A stretch of 64,000 nucleotides of DNA from an uncultured Bacteroidales bacterium (GCA_900316675.1 ONDR01000007.1:40022-104021), one strand, 5' to 3'. Shown: positions 9,629-17,841, counted from the stretch's first letter. Translations and numbers: made by a program. The notes: generated by a model not told the origin, from the sequence alone.

Positions 9629-10954
9629 ATGAGAACTTCAACAAGGTATTCGCTTGCAGCTGTTATGCTGTCAGTGCTGCTTGCCGGAGGTCTTTCCGCC
9701 CAGGCAGTAAGGCGCAGTGGCGCTGCCTCTACTTCTTCTAATTCCTCCTCCACTACAGAGCAGACGAGGAGTGCTCAGCAGACAACTAGTACCCGCCAGA
9801 CAACCAGTACCCGTCAGGCAACTACTACCCGTCAGGCAACCAGCACTCAGCAGGTAAGGAGGGGGACAACGGAGACCTCTTCTACCAAAGAGACTACACA
9901 GACCACGCAGAATACCCAGAACAGGGAGACTGCAGTTCAGAACACCCAGCAGCAGATCCGTCGCTCTGCGACCAGCACAACTGCAACAAGAACCGGTGGC
10001 AGCGCCGGCCGTGAGGCTAACCAGACCGCAACAAGGCAGTCTGCAACTACCACCAACGACAGGCAGCAGACCACTACCGTATCTGCAAATCAGAACAGCG
10101 GCAGTGCAAACGTCACCAGAAGGGGACTGTCATCTGTGTCTTCAAGCGGTTCTGTAAGCAACAGCCGTTCTACCGATACCAGGGCAAGTGCGGTTCCTGT
10201 ATCTGAATACAGGGTTAACAACAATAACGTAGAAAGGGTTGCTCCGCGTGAAAGAGCATATCAGAGCTACAATACTCCCAAGAGCTTTTATGGCCGCGAC
10301 CCTCACTACTATGGCTGGCGCGTTCAGTCCCTGCCTTACAGGCCCAAGAGGGTAAGATATTATGGTATCGATTACTATCTCTATAACGATGTTTACTATC
10401 GCCCTTACGGCGGAAGCTACATTGTATGCCGTCCTCCTGTAGGAGTTGTAATTGCAAAGACTGTTAAGAATTTGCTCTTTGGACGCGTTACATTTGCTTA
10501 CTATACTGATACTTACCGCTCTTACCGTGGTTGGGATTCATACAGCAGGTACATTGACGAGCAGAACCGCATCATCGCACAGAATAATGCCGTTATCGCC
10601 GCTCAGAACAGGTATCTTGCAATGAATGTAAGCAGTGCCCGCAGCTCATACGATATTGCCTACAAGTTGGGACTCGCTCAGAGCTATGCATACGCCAACT
10701 GGGATTATTATTACGATGACGGTGTATTCTACATCATCAATCGTAACGGCCGCTACGAGGTTATAGTTCCTCCTGCAGGCGCCCTTGTTGACGAGCTTCC
10801 TGACGACTATGAGACCATCATCCTTGGCGGAATGGAGCTTTACAGGGTTGACGATACCATTTACAGAACCGTTCTTGTAAGCGGTCGTCCTTATCTTGAG
10901 GTTCTTGGCCAGATGTACGGAAGCTTAGCCTCTCAGTTTTCGATTTTTAGGTAA
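9629..10954 (+). CDS. Secreted low-complexity Ser/Thr/Gln-rich protein with Tyr-rich C-terminal domain
   Basis: A 441-residue exported protein of unknown function. After the signal peptide (cleavage near LSAQA) comes a long Thr/Ser/Gln/Arg-rich region (about 30-190) with degenerate TSTRQ/TTTRQ repeats. A Tyr-rich domain (YYGIDYYLYNDVYYRPYGG) and a hydrophobic segment VVIAKTVKNLLFG follow, then a folded-looking C-terminus with DDYETIILGG. The C-terminal part resembles DUF6515-type Bacteroidetes surface proteins (tentative). A canonical AAGGAGG lies 7 bp before the ATG, which is rare for this phylum and hints at high expression. Confidence 0.75.
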   Translation: MRTSTRYSLAAVMLSVLLAGGLSAQAVRRSGAASTSSNSSSTTEQTRSAQQTTSTRQTTSTRQATTTRQATSTQQVRRGTTETSSTKETTQTTQNTQNRETAVQNTQQQIRRSATSTTATRTGGSAGREANQTATRQSATTTNDRQQTTTVSANQNSGSANVTRRGLSSVSSSGSVSNSRSTDTRASAVPVSEYRVNNNNVERVAPRERAYQSYNTPKSFYGRDPHYYGWRVQSLPYRPKRVRYYGIDYYLYNDVYYRPYGGSYIVCRPPVGVVIAKTVKNLLFGRVTFAYYTDTYRSYRGWDSYSRYIDEQNRIIAQNNAVIAAQNRYLAMNVSSARSSYDIAYKLGLAQSYAYANWDYYYDDGVFYIINRNGRYEVIVPPAGALVDELPDDYETIILGGMELYRVDDTIYRTVLVSGRPYLEVLGQMYGSLASQFSIFR

Positions 10955-10960
10955 AAATCG
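10941..10960. terminator. AT-rich hairpin between convergent genes
   Basis: CGATTTTTA and TAAAAATCG form a 9-bp inverted repeat with a 2-base centre. It overlaps the stop codon of the upstream gene and ends one base before the prfB stop. It could act as a shared bidirectional terminator, but the loop is very tight. Confidence 0.35.
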
Positions 10961-12064
10961 TTAGTCTAAATCAGAAATATCTGTTGGCATAGTGCCGGAG
11001 CCCTGTTGCATCAGGAAAGCATGCATGAATTCATTCAGGTCTCCATCCAGAACACCCTGCGTATCGGCTGTAGAAAAGCCGGTACGCAGGTCTTTTACAA
11101 GCTTGTACGGATGCAGTACGTAAGAGCGGATCTGTGAACCCCACTCTATACGTTTTTTCTGTCCTTCAAGCTCTGCCTGCTTTGCCTGGCGTTTCTTTAG
11201 CTCAATATCGTAAAGTCTTGATTTTAAGATTCTTAACGCGTTTTCGCGGTTGTCAAACTGCGAGCGGGTTTCCGTATTCTCTACCATGATGCCGGTAGGG
11301 ATGTGCCTAACGCGTACGCCGGTTTCCACCTTGTTCACGTTCTGGCCTCCGTGGCCTCCGCTGCGGAAGGTGTCCCACTCAAGGTCTGACGGGTTGATGA
11401 CAATGTTGATAGTATCATCAACAAGGGGATAGACGAATACGGAAGAGAAGGTCGTCTGCCTTTTACCCTGGGCGTTGAAAGGGGAGATGCGCACAAGGCG
11501 GTGCACTCCGTTTTCTGCCTTAAGGTAGCCGTAGGCATAATCGCCCTCGAATTCTATGGTGGTAGATTTTATCCCGGCCTCGTCACCTTCTACAAGCTCG
11601 GTGACAGTCATTTTCATGCCGTTGCGCTCGCCCCAGCGGGTGTACATACGCATCAGCATGGCGGACCAGTCATTGGCCTCTGTGCCGCCGGCACCGGAAT
11701 TTATTGTAAGGATGGCGCCAAGGTTGTCGCCTTCCTCTCCAAGCATATTCTTTATTTCAAGGTCTTCTACCTGCTTCTCTGCTGCGGCGAAGGCCTCGTC
11801 AAGTTCTTTCTCTTCTGCAAGCTCGAACAGAACTTCAAGATCTTCTACTCCTGCGGCAGCGGCGTCATAGGCTGTCACCCAGGATTTGACCCCGCTGATG
11901 GACTTCATGAAGGCTTCCGCCGCTTTGGCGTCGTTCCAGAAATCCGGAGCCTGGGTCTTTTGCTCCAGCTGTTTAACCTTAGCTCGCTTGCCTTCTATAT
12001 CAAGGCAGGCGAGCAAGGTATCCAGTCGGTCTTTAAGATCTTTTATCTGTTCAATAGTTACCAT
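10961..12064 (-). CDS. prfB: Peptide chain release factor 2 (no programmed frameshift)
   Basis: RF2, 367 residues, terminates translation at UGA/UAA. It has the GGQ peptidyl-hydrolysis motif in HGGQNVNK and the SPF stop-recognition tripeptide in RISPFNAQ. Many prfB genes carry an in-frame UGA requiring a +1 shift at the CUU codon. Here the corresponding site reads CTT GAT (codons 21-22, 11999-12004) with no extra base, so the frame is continuous. The start overlaps the glutamine synthetase stop by one base (TAATG), which couples the two genes. Confidence 0.96.
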   Translation of the reverse strand: MVTIEQIKDLKDRLDTLLACLDIEGKRAKVKQLEQKTQAPDFWNDAKAAEAFMKSISGVKSWVTAYDAAAAGVEDLEVLFELAEEKELDEAFAAAEKQVEDLEIKNMLGEEGDNLGAILTINSGAGGTEANDWSAMLMRMYTRWGERNGMKMTVTELVEGDEAGIKSTTIEFEGDYAYGYLKAENGVHRLVRISPFNAQGKRQTTFSSVFVYPLVDDTINIVINPSDLEWDTFRSGGHGGQNVNKVETGVRVRHIPTGIMVENTETRSQFDNRENALRILKSRLYDIELKKRQAKQAELEGQKKRIEWGSQIRSYVLHPYKLVKDLRTGFSTADTQGVLDGDLNEFMHAFLMQQGSGTMPTDISDLD

Positions 12065-13578
12065 TATCCACAGTAAAAATACTTCTCTACAAGCTCCCTC
12101 ATAAGGTTGGGATCGGCCTTTGCGCGCTCGTGCAAGTTCTTGTCATCGAAGGACTTAAGACCTTTGATGATACCGTCAATCATGCGGGGCTCGAACACAC
12201 CTGCGGCCTCGAATACAGCACGCTGCTTCTGCAGGCAGTCTGCGCTTTCGCTGCAGCATACGGGCAGTGAGTCAAGGCTTGCAAGGCGGGCTGCGTTTTC
12301 GCTCTTATGAATGTCCATATCGACATACTTGTCTGCCGCAATCTTGAGTGCGTCGTCAACCGGGAGTTCAAGGCCTTCACGGGCTGCTACGCACAGGCCG
12401 GCCATGAGCTGATATATATCTGCAGAGCAGTCAGGGCTGCGCATTTCGAAGGTCTGCTTTTCTGTTGTGTCGCGGTCTGCGGACGGCTGCTGCGGGTTGG
12501 CGGCATGGCACATGTCAATACCGCTGCTCCAGCCAAGCGGAACGCGTACAAGCGCAGAACGGTTGCAATCTCCCCAGCATACGTTGGTCGGTGCCTCCTG
12601 ATGGGGTACAAGGCGGAAGTAAGAAGTAGGATTCTTATTGCCGAAGGCTGTGATTGCAGGTGCCATCAGCATAAGGCCTGCAATGGCGCGGCGGGCTTCG
12701 TCGGACAATTTGCCATTCTTGCCCAGGGTGGCGTTCTTGCCGTCCTTCATAAGGCGCATGTGAATGTGCATGCCGCTACCGGCCTTGCCCACTGTAATCT
12801 TGGGTGCGAAGCAAACGTCAAGTCCGTACTCATATGCCAGGTTGCGGATAACCCATTTGGCCAGTAGAAGCTGGTCTGCGGCTGTCTCTACAGGGTTAGG
12901 CAGGAACTCTATTTCGTTCTGCTCGTAAACTTTGCCGTCCTGGCAGAAGTTTCCAACCTCGCTGTGGCCGTATTTAATCTGGCCGCCGGTCTTTGCTACG
13001 TAGTCCATGCATTCGCGGCGGAATTCGTTCAGCTTTGCAAAAGGTCCGGATTCGTGGTAGCCTCTCTGGTCAGTTGCGGGGAAGAGGTGGTCTTCGTCCG
13101 TAATGACGTAATACTCAAGTTCTCCCATTGCTTCGAATGTCATTCCGGTAGATTCGCGGAAGACCTTTGCGGCACGCATAAGTGTCTGGTATGGTGCGCA
13201 GGCAAAGGCGCTGCCGTCCTTGTCAAAGAAGCTGCAAAGGAAGCATAGGGTGGGAATCTCGCTGAAGGGATTTACAAAGGCTGTCCTGTAGCGGGGGAGT
13301 ACGTAAAGGTCGCTGTTTCCGGCTTCTACGAAGCTGGGGAACAGGCTGCTGCCGTCTACGCGTTCTCCTTCCGTAAGGATGGTCTCTGCGTATGCAAGGT
13401 TGTTTATTACAAAATTGAGTGTCTTCACGCGCCCGTCTTCTGCCGGGTACATGAAGTCAATCATTCTGATGTTGTTTTCTTTTATGAATTTAATCAGATC
13501 CTCGCGGGTAAAATCGACGGGCTTTTTCTTAAGGAAAGCCACTACCGCATTTGGATTAAGTTCCAGTGTTTTTTCCAT
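12064..13578 (-). CDS. glnA: Glutamine synthetase (GlnA-type, about 500 residues)
   Basis: ATP-dependent ligation of ammonia to glutamate in the cytosol. At 504 residues the length fits GS type I/II-like enzymes, not the roughly 725-residue GSIII common in Bacteroidetes. Seen are the beta-grasp N-terminus, GELEYYVI (metal-binding Glu), GSGMHIHMRL, and NPTSYFRLVPHQEAP followed by NRSALVRVP. I do not see the adenylylation-site Tyr context of enterobacterial GlnA. The -7 box is at 13624-13617, and the gene is co-transcribed with prfB. A distant GS-like ligase with another amine substrate cannot be excluded. Confidence 0.85.
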   Translation of the reverse strand: MEKTLELNPNAVVAFLKKKPVDFTREDLIKFIKENNIRMIDFMYPAEDGRVKTLNFVINNLAYAETILTEGERVDGSSLFPSFVEAGNSDLYVLPRYRTAFVNPFSEIPTLCFLCSFFDKDGSAFACAPYQTLMRAAKVFRESTGMTFEAMGELEYYVITDEDHLFPATDQRGYHESGPFAKLNEFRRECMDYVAKTGGQIKYGHSEVGNFCQDGKVYEQNEIEFLPNPVETAADQLLLAKWVIRNLAYEYGLDVCFAPKITVGKAGSGMHIHMRLMKDGKNATLGKNGKLSDEARRAIAGLMLMAPAITAFGNKNPTSYFRLVPHQEAPTNVCWGDCNRSALVRVPLGWSSGIDMCHAANPQQPSADRDTTEKQTFEMRSPDCSADIYQLMAGLCVAAREGLELPVDDALKIAADKYVDMDIHKSENAARLASLDSLPVCCSESADCLQKQRAVFEAAGVFEPRMIDGIIKGLKSFDDKNLHERAKADPNLMRELVEKYFYCG

Positions 13579-13616
13579 GATTGTTAATTAATGTCTTTGT
13601 TTTCTTAAAAGGACTC

Positions 13617-13645
13617 CAAAGATACACATTTTTTTGTTATATTTG
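13617..13645. promoter_or_regulatory. Divergent promoters of glnA-prfB and murI
   Basis: On the minus strand TATCTTTG (13624-13617) matches TAnnTTTG and lies 39 bp before the glutamine synthetase ATG. On the plus strand TATATTTG (13638-13645) lies 21 bp before the murI ATG at 13667. The plus box falls just after the alternative upstream murI start at 13634, so that longer start is unlikely. Confidence 0.7.
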
Positions 13646-13666
13646 CCTACGCATACAGATATCTCT

Positions 13667-14524
13667 ATGATTGGTGTTTTTGATTCCGGTTCCGGCGGTT
13701 TGTCCGTCCTGAGGGAAATAGTCAGGCTCCTTCCTGACCAGAAATATGTTTATCTTGCTGACAATGCCCATTGTCCCTACGGAGAAAAGACTCCGGAGTA
13801 CATTGCGGACCGTTGCCGTTGGATAACGAAAACCCTTATGGATAAGGGTGCGGATATCATAGTGGTGGCGTGCAATACGGCTACTGCCGCGGCTATCAAC
13901 ACTATTCGTAAAGAGTTCGATATCAAGTTTATAGGTATGGAGCCTGCCGTTAAACCGGCGGCGCTGGGTACCCGTACCGGAGTTATTGGCGTGCTTGCTA
14001 CGGCCGGTACCCTAAAGGGGTCGAAGTACCTTGCTTCCAAGGGTAATTTTGAGGATGGTTGCCGTATTGTAGAGCATGTAGGGGAGGGCTTTGTAGAGCT
14101 TGTAGAGCGGGGAGTCCTGTCCGGCCCTGAGGCCGAGGCTACCGTCCGCCGCAGCCTTTACCCTTTGCTTGATGCCGGCGCGGATACCATCGTCCTTGGC
14201 TGTACGCATTATCCCTTCCTGCTTCCTGTCCTGCAGCAGGAGGCTGCTAATTGGACCTCCGGGCAGGAGCAGCCTTGCGAGGTTCGCTTCATTGATCCTG
14301 CTCCTGCGGTAGCAAGGCATCTGGTTTATGTGATGGTACAGGAAGGTCTTCTTGGAGAACGCCAGGCAACTAAGGCTTTGGCAACGGTCGTAGCCGCAGA
14401 AGAAGCCCGCGCTCTGGGCCAACCGCTGCCGCCCATCGTCCGCCCTGAGATAGAACACATCTCCACCGGAGACCCCTCCGGCCTCCAAAACCTCTTTAGC
14501 CTCATCTTCGATAATCTAAATTAA
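13667..14524 (+). CDS. murI: Glutamate racemase
   Basis: Makes D-glutamate for peptidoglycan, 285 residues. The N-terminus IGVFDSGSGGLSV and the two catalytic cysteines in VVACNTATAA and LGCTHYPFL are present. The ATG at 13667 is chosen over 13634 because a TATATTTG -7 element overlaps the upstream stretch and MIGVFDSGSGG is the family start. The downstream accessory island begins within about 25 bp of its stop. Confidence 0.95.
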   Translation: MIGVFDSGSGGLSVLREIVRLLPDQKYVYLADNAHCPYGEKTPEYIADRCRWITKTLMDKGADIIVVACNTATAAAINTIRKEFDIKFIGMEPAVKPAALGTRTGVIGVLATAGTLKGSKYLASKGNFEDGCRIVEHVGEGFVELVERGVLSGPEAEATVRRSLYPLLDAGADTIVLGCTHYPFLLPVLQQEAANWTSGQEQPCEVRFIDPAPAVARHLVYVMVQEGLLGERQATKALATVVAAEEARALGQPLPPIVRPEIEHISTGDPSGLQNLFSLIFDNLN

Positions 14525-14532
14525 AACTAAAT

Positions 14533-14577
14533 ATGGCAGAATTTAAAGACTATAATCACCTTTTGATACAGCTATAG
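14533..14577 (+). pseudogene. Stranded 5' codons, possibly of the fumarase gene
   Basis: A 14-codon open frame beginning MAEFK starts 8 bp after murI and stops at TAG 14575. Bacteroides fumarases begin MANFK, and the intact fumarase 7.8 kb downstream begins MPDFK. Both contexts share GA(A/T)TTTTAAA or GAATTTAAA. I infer this is the original start region of fumarase, cut off when the island inserted. Chance similarity over five codons cannot be excluded. Confidence 0.35.
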
Positions 14578-14582
14578 TCTTT
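14545..14582. repeat. 10-bp inverted repeat at left edge of island
   Basis: AAAGACTATA (14545-14554) and TATAGTCTTT (14573-14582) form a perfect inverted repeat with an 18-base loop. It may be a terminator after murI or an end of the inserted segment. No copy is seen at the right edge. Confidence 0.5.
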
Positions 14583-14598
14583 GGTTGCAACCCTGTAT

Positions 14599-15384
14599 TC
14601 ATTTGAGTCGTTTACGATCTTGATCAGAGAACTGTTGAACAGTAAGCTTCACTTCAACCTTGAAGTCGTTCATCCTCAGGATATCTGGGATTGAGAAGTT
14701 CATATGCGTGCACAGATCGTGGAGCGCATAGCAAATTGTAATGTGTTTCAGTTTGGGATTGTGAAGAGGACCTTCTGCCCAGCTGGTGCCATCATCAAGG
14801 GGGGGCTCGCACCCCAATTCTTTGTCACTCATCGTTGGAGTATATTCGGCTTCAGAAGACCATACAGGCCTAACTTGTGCAAAATCAAGGAGGTATTTCT
14901 CGGTCTCGCATAGAATAGCAACCATCCTTGTGAAGTCTGAGGAATAATAATCGTCATCCTCCAGTCGAAGCGTTGAGTCAATGGTGTCGAATTCCGGAAC
15001 GAGGCTCCCTTCAATTTCGTAGTCATCGTCCAGTTCGTCCTTCGGCATGGCAATCAAAGCTCTGAATAAATCGGCCGTGCGCTTGTAGGTTCGGTTTGTC
15101 AGTTCCAACAGCAGACTATTTACCTTCTCCAGCCGTTCTATTTCAGCCTCGGTACAGTGCTTGGCAAACAGAGTGTCCAGGATGAACTTGCGGTATTCCA
15201 TCATGTCCTGGACAGATTCTAAGGCTTTCTTGTCCCCGCACCAATTCAGGAATGGCCGAAGATTATGGAAGTCAATAGGGTCATGGGTAATCGCAAGAAT
15301 TCGTGACTCGATATTGATTACCTCATCCTTCAGCTGGGCTTCATCCAGCGAGCGGATATACATGGTATTTTTGTTTGTTCCCAT
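14599..15384 (-). CDS. Island protein of unknown function
   Basis: 261 residues and not recognised. It is acidic and rich in helix-forming residues, with no signal peptide or membrane segment, so probably cytosolic. ATG 15384 is chosen because a TATGTTTG -7 box at 15411-15404 would leave a leader of about 13 bases; upstream starts lie in or before the promoter. Its promoter carries the island dyad CTACC-N7-GGCAG in plus-strand reading (15422-15438), exactly 10 bp upstream of the -7 box. This ties it to the regulon of its neighbours. Confidence 0.65.
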   Translation of the reverse strand: MGTNKNTMYIRSLDEAQLKDEVINIESRILAITHDPIDFHNLRPFLNWCGDKKALESVQDMMEYRKFILDTLFAKHCTEAEIERLEKVNSLLLELTNRTYKRTADLFRALIAMPKDELDDDYEIEGSLVPEFDTIDSTLRLEDDDYYSSDFTRMVAILCETEKYLLDFAQVRPVWSSEAEYTPTMSDKELGCEPPLDDGTSWAEGPLHNPKLKHITICYALHDLCTHMNFSIPDILRMNDFKVEVKLTVQQFSDQDRKRLK

Positions 15385-15403
15385 TGCAAATCTTTTGTGG
15401 CCA

Positions 15404-15438
15404 CAAACATATAGAATCTGACTACCAAAATGTGGCAG
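15404..15438 (-). promoter_or_regulatory. Island promoter A with CTGCC-N7-GGCAG-type dyad
   Basis: On the minus strand: dyad arms at 15438-15434 and 15426-15422 (CTGCC, then GGTAG), 10 bp, then TATGTTTG at 15411-15404. There is no TTTG at the usual 19-21 bp spacing; TTTG lies 14 bp upstream inside the dyad. This spacing recurs in three other island promoters. Confidence 0.6.
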
Positions 15439-15472
15439 TGAGCAATAATTTTTATAAATACACAAAAAAAAG

Positions 15473-15516
15473 TATATTTGGAGGAGGAAAATCACAACAC
15501 TGCCATATTATTGCAG
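15473..15516 (+). promoter_or_regulatory. Promoter of the Cys-repeat/ParE-like operon with downstream dyad
   Basis: TATATTTG at 15473-15480 fits the -7 element. A dyad CTGCC-N7-TGCAG lies at 15500-15516, downstream of the expected start site, where a bound protein would block transcription. The upstream dyad of the divergent gene is 35 bp away. Confidence 0.5.
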
Positions 15517-15566
15517 CCAGTTTGGCTTTATTTGTAGCCAGAATTAATAACAAACAGTATATTCTT

Positions 15567-15818
15567 ATGCCCAGGTTCTATTGTGTTAATTGCGGAAAAG
15601 ATTTCGCCAGTGTAAGGGACATGATTATGTCGCCTTGCCAGAAACATCCCCTCGGTTCTTTTAAAGGGAATCACATCCTTTATGAAGGAAGCGAGAAAAG
15701 TCAATACACTTGTAAGTATTGCGGCAAGAAGTTCTCTTCAATCCGCAACATGACATGGTCTCCCTGTCAGTACCACCCTAAGGGCGCCTTCAAGGGTGAT
15801 CATTCGCCTGCGCTTTAA
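15567..15818 (+). CDS. Small protein with tandem Cys/His zinc-finger-like repeats
   Basis: An 83-residue protein made of two near-identical units of about 40 residues. Each has the pattern CxxCGKxFxSxRxM, then SPCQxHPxGxFKGxH. Each unit therefore offers three Cys and two His, enough for a zinc site. Function is unknown; nucleic acid or protein binding is plausible. ATG 15567 is the first Met that leaves only the repeat domain, about 87 bases after its -7 box. It is followed after 12 bp by the ParE-like gene, suggesting an operon. Confidence 0.7.
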   Translation: MPRFYCVNCGKDFASVRDMIMSPCQKHPLGSFKGNHILYEGSEKSQYTCKYCGKKFSSIRNMTWSPCQYHPKGAFKGDHSPAL

Positions 15819-15830
15819 TCTACGACGGCA

Positions 15831-16436
15831 ATGGATTCATCGAACAAACCTAATAGGGATACCGTTCAAACGCTTGAATGGTATGAGCACATTCGCTTGA
15901 ATGTCGAAAAGTATATCGGCAAGATTGGGGACGGTTCATCTCCTGACGATGGCATCTACACCCTTCTTAAAGGCCTTATTGATTGCTCTGTAGACGAGTA
16001 TGAAATGGGATGGGCTAAGGAACTCGAGATTGAAAACAACAGCCTAGTCATTTATTTGAGGGAATATGGACGAGGAATTCCTCTTGAGTCTGTAGTCAAT
16101 ACTACAAGCGGTCTTTCTGTTGGGATTGGCGCCAAAAAGGATGTTGTTGCCACGAACGGTTACAAAGTGGCCAACGCGCTCGCAGAAGAGTTCCTGGTCA
16201 ATTCATACCGGAATGCAGAGCGTTCATGGGCATTGTATTTTAAAGGCCTTCTCGACAACCAGGGAATTGAAGAGGATGAAGATCAGGAGCCCGACGGCAC
16301 CTGGGTGAAGTTCACCTTTGACAAAGAGTTATTCCCCAATAGCTACTACAGACAGGAGATTGTAATTGATATCGTCAAGCAATACGCCGAGAAGTATAAT
16401 GGCTTTTCGATTACCCTCAATGGGGTGAAGCTATAG
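15831..16436 (+). CDS. Stand-alone ParE/GyrB-like ATPase domain with altered active site
   Basis: 201 residues that align along their length with the N-terminal GHKL domain of Bacteroidetes topoisomerase IV subunit ParE: EHIRLNVEKYIGKIGDGSSPDDGIY, GRGIPLESVV and EPDGTWVKF. The transducer, TOPRIM and C-terminal parts are absent. In the motif usually reading EVIDNSIDE the protein has GLIDCSVDE, so the catalytic Glu is Gly and the Mg-binding Asn is Cys. DYGRGIP has become EYGRGIP, and the lid glycines are disturbed. It is probably a non-hydrolysing relative, perhaps a decoy or modulator of topoisomerase (inference). It overlaps the convergent phosphoesterase by 20 bp. Confidence 0.75.
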   Translation: MDSSNKPNRDTVQTLEWYEHIRLNVEKYIGKIGDGSSPDDGIYTLLKGLIDCSVDEYEMGWAKELEIENNSLVIYLREYGRGIPLESVVNTTSGLSVGIGAKKDVVATNGYKVANALAEEFLVNSYRNAERSWALYFKGLLDNQGIEEDEDQEPDGTWVKFTFDKELFPNSYYRQEIVIDIVKQYAEKYNGFSITLNGVKL

Positions 16437-17001
16437 CGTTCCGGAGTTCTTCGAAATAGGAAACATTAAGATAGGTGGTGCCGCCAAGCATCGCCTTTCT
16501 TTTTAGCCCTTCTTCGTGGATGTGGCCAAAGATGTGGTACTTGGGGCGAGCGCTAGCTATGGAAAGGTAGAGATTCTTGCAGCCCAAACCCCTGTCCAGA
16601 TAGCCGTATGCCGGCCCGTGGGTAATGAGGAAGTCAACGTCTTCAGGAATGGCAAGTGGCGACTTCAGGTAAGGCCTTGCCGGCACACTGTAGAATTTGA
16701 TGCCGTCGTACTCGATGCCTTCGTTCTCCAAATAGACGACGCCATCAGGAATCAAGCTCTTGGCTCTGTCGGGATTGGTGTTGAATATCCGGTCGTGATT
16801 CCCAGGCACAAAGATTCTGAGCTTTGCCGGGATGGCCGCGTACCAGGCGAAGAAGTCCTCTAGATCTGCAGGATTGAAGCCTTCGCATGCGTCTCCAGCG
16901 CAGATAAGAATATCTGCTTCAGTAGACACAAAGAGACGCCGATACATCCCATGTGTATCGGCGAATGCAAATAAAATATGACGCTTGTACTCAATGAGCA
17001 T
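16417..17001 (-). CDS. Calcineurin-like metallophosphoesterase
   Basis: 194 residues and cytosolic. Metal-binding motifs are in order: ADTHG (DxH), AGDAC, GNHD, ITHGPAYG and FGHIHEEG. It belongs to the small MPPED/YfcE-like phosphoesterases with unassigned substrate. It is the last gene of a four-gene minus-strand run (18527 down to 16417) that starts at an island dyad promoter, with a 15-bp gap from the gene before it. Confidence 0.82.
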   Translation of the reverse strand: MLIEYKRHILFAFADTHGMYRRLFVSTEADILICAGDACEGFNPADLEDFFAWYAAIPAKLRIFVPGNHDRIFNTNPDRAKSLIPDGVVYLENEGIEYDGIKFYSVPARPYLKSPLAIPEDVDFLITHGPAYGYLDRGLGCKNLYLSIASARPKYHIFGHIHEEGLKRKAMLGGTTYLNVSYFEELRNAIASPH

Positions 17002-17016
17002 AATAACGTCTTGGCA

Positions 17017-17817
17017 TTAACGAGTAATGAAACAATTCTTAGTATTGTCTATTCGTTCATTCCAGAAACCAGGGCGTTCCTTTTCAACGGCTTGTAATGC
17101 ATGGAATAGCTCAAGATAATACTCGCTCATTCCTTGTGCAAGCGAGGGATGATACATGTCAACAAACGGGAAACAATCACCATCTATTCTTAACTGCCAT
17201 ATACAAATACGACGGTCTGGGCCTATATAAAGGTCATCCCCCCACTCTACAAGGTCTTCTAATACACCTTCACAAACATTACCAGCGAGTATTATTGATG
17301 GATTGAAGTATCGAATCTGCTCTTTTAGGATATCCAAGCCATTCTTTGCATAATTGAATAAATCAGACTTTATGGACTTGGGCTTACCATCGGATTTCTT
17401 GACATTACAATACGCCACGCCTTTAAGGCTCTCGATGAAATCATTGTAATCCGTTGATTGAACACATTCTCGTACTTCGTCATCCGACATTTCCATTGAG
17501 CTCTTGTGTGCTAGATTCATCACAGCCAAATACTGTTTCAGATGTGTACGAAGAGTATTTTGTCCGGGAAAAACCCATGTATTATCCTTAATACATGTCT
17601 GAATGGCTTTACATACATTATATGGAACCCACTGGGGATCACCATAAGCTTCTCTGTTGAGCACCATTACTTTGAGCGCAGAATTTGCGTACTCATCAGG
17701 GAATATGACTCCATCCCAAATGGTCGTTTTCTTATTGAACTTCTTGATATAACGTTTGTACAAATCGTTATTCCATTGCTCATATCGCTTCAGAACAGAC
17801 TCGATTTCTGTTTTCAT
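17017..17817 (-). CDS. Island protein with faint uracil-DNA-glycosylase-like motifs
   Basis: 266 residues and not firmly recognised. The pattern KVMVLNREAYGDP, then SIILAGNVCEG, then VDMYHPSLAQG resembles the motif A, central strand and motif B (HPS) layout of the UDG superfamily. The catalytic residues are not convincing. It lies in the G-F-E-D minus-strand run under the island dyad promoter. A DNA-repair or DNA-binding role is only a hypothesis. Confidence 0.6.
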   Translation of the reverse strand: MKTEIESVLKRYEQWNNDLYKRYIKKFNKKTTIWDGVIFPDEYANSALKVMVLNREAYGDPQWVPYNVCKAIQTCIKDNTWVFPGQNTLRTHLKQYLAVMNLAHKSSMEMSDDEVRECVQSTDYNDFIESLKGVAYCNVKKSDGKPKSIKSDLFNYAKNGLDILKEQIRYFNPSIILAGNVCEGVLEDLVEWGDDLYIGPDRRICIWQLRIDGDCFPFVDMYHPSLAQGMSEYYLELFHALQAVEKERPGFWNERIDNTKNCFITR

Positions 17818-17841
17818 AAATAACGCGTTGTTTGTTAAAAA

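Noticed and set aside
9770..9870. Repeats in the Thr/Gln-rich gene as a CRISPR or regulatory array
   Set aside because: Degenerate codon-level repeats of a low-complexity protein, no spacers.
10941..10960. Strong intrinsic terminator between the first operon and prfB
   Set aside because: The inverted repeat is real but the loop is only two bases and no clear T tract follows, so it is kept only at low confidence.
12002..12010. Programmed +1 frameshift in prfB
   Set aside because: No in-frame TGA and no upstream Shine-Dalgarno-like stimulator; the frame is continuous.
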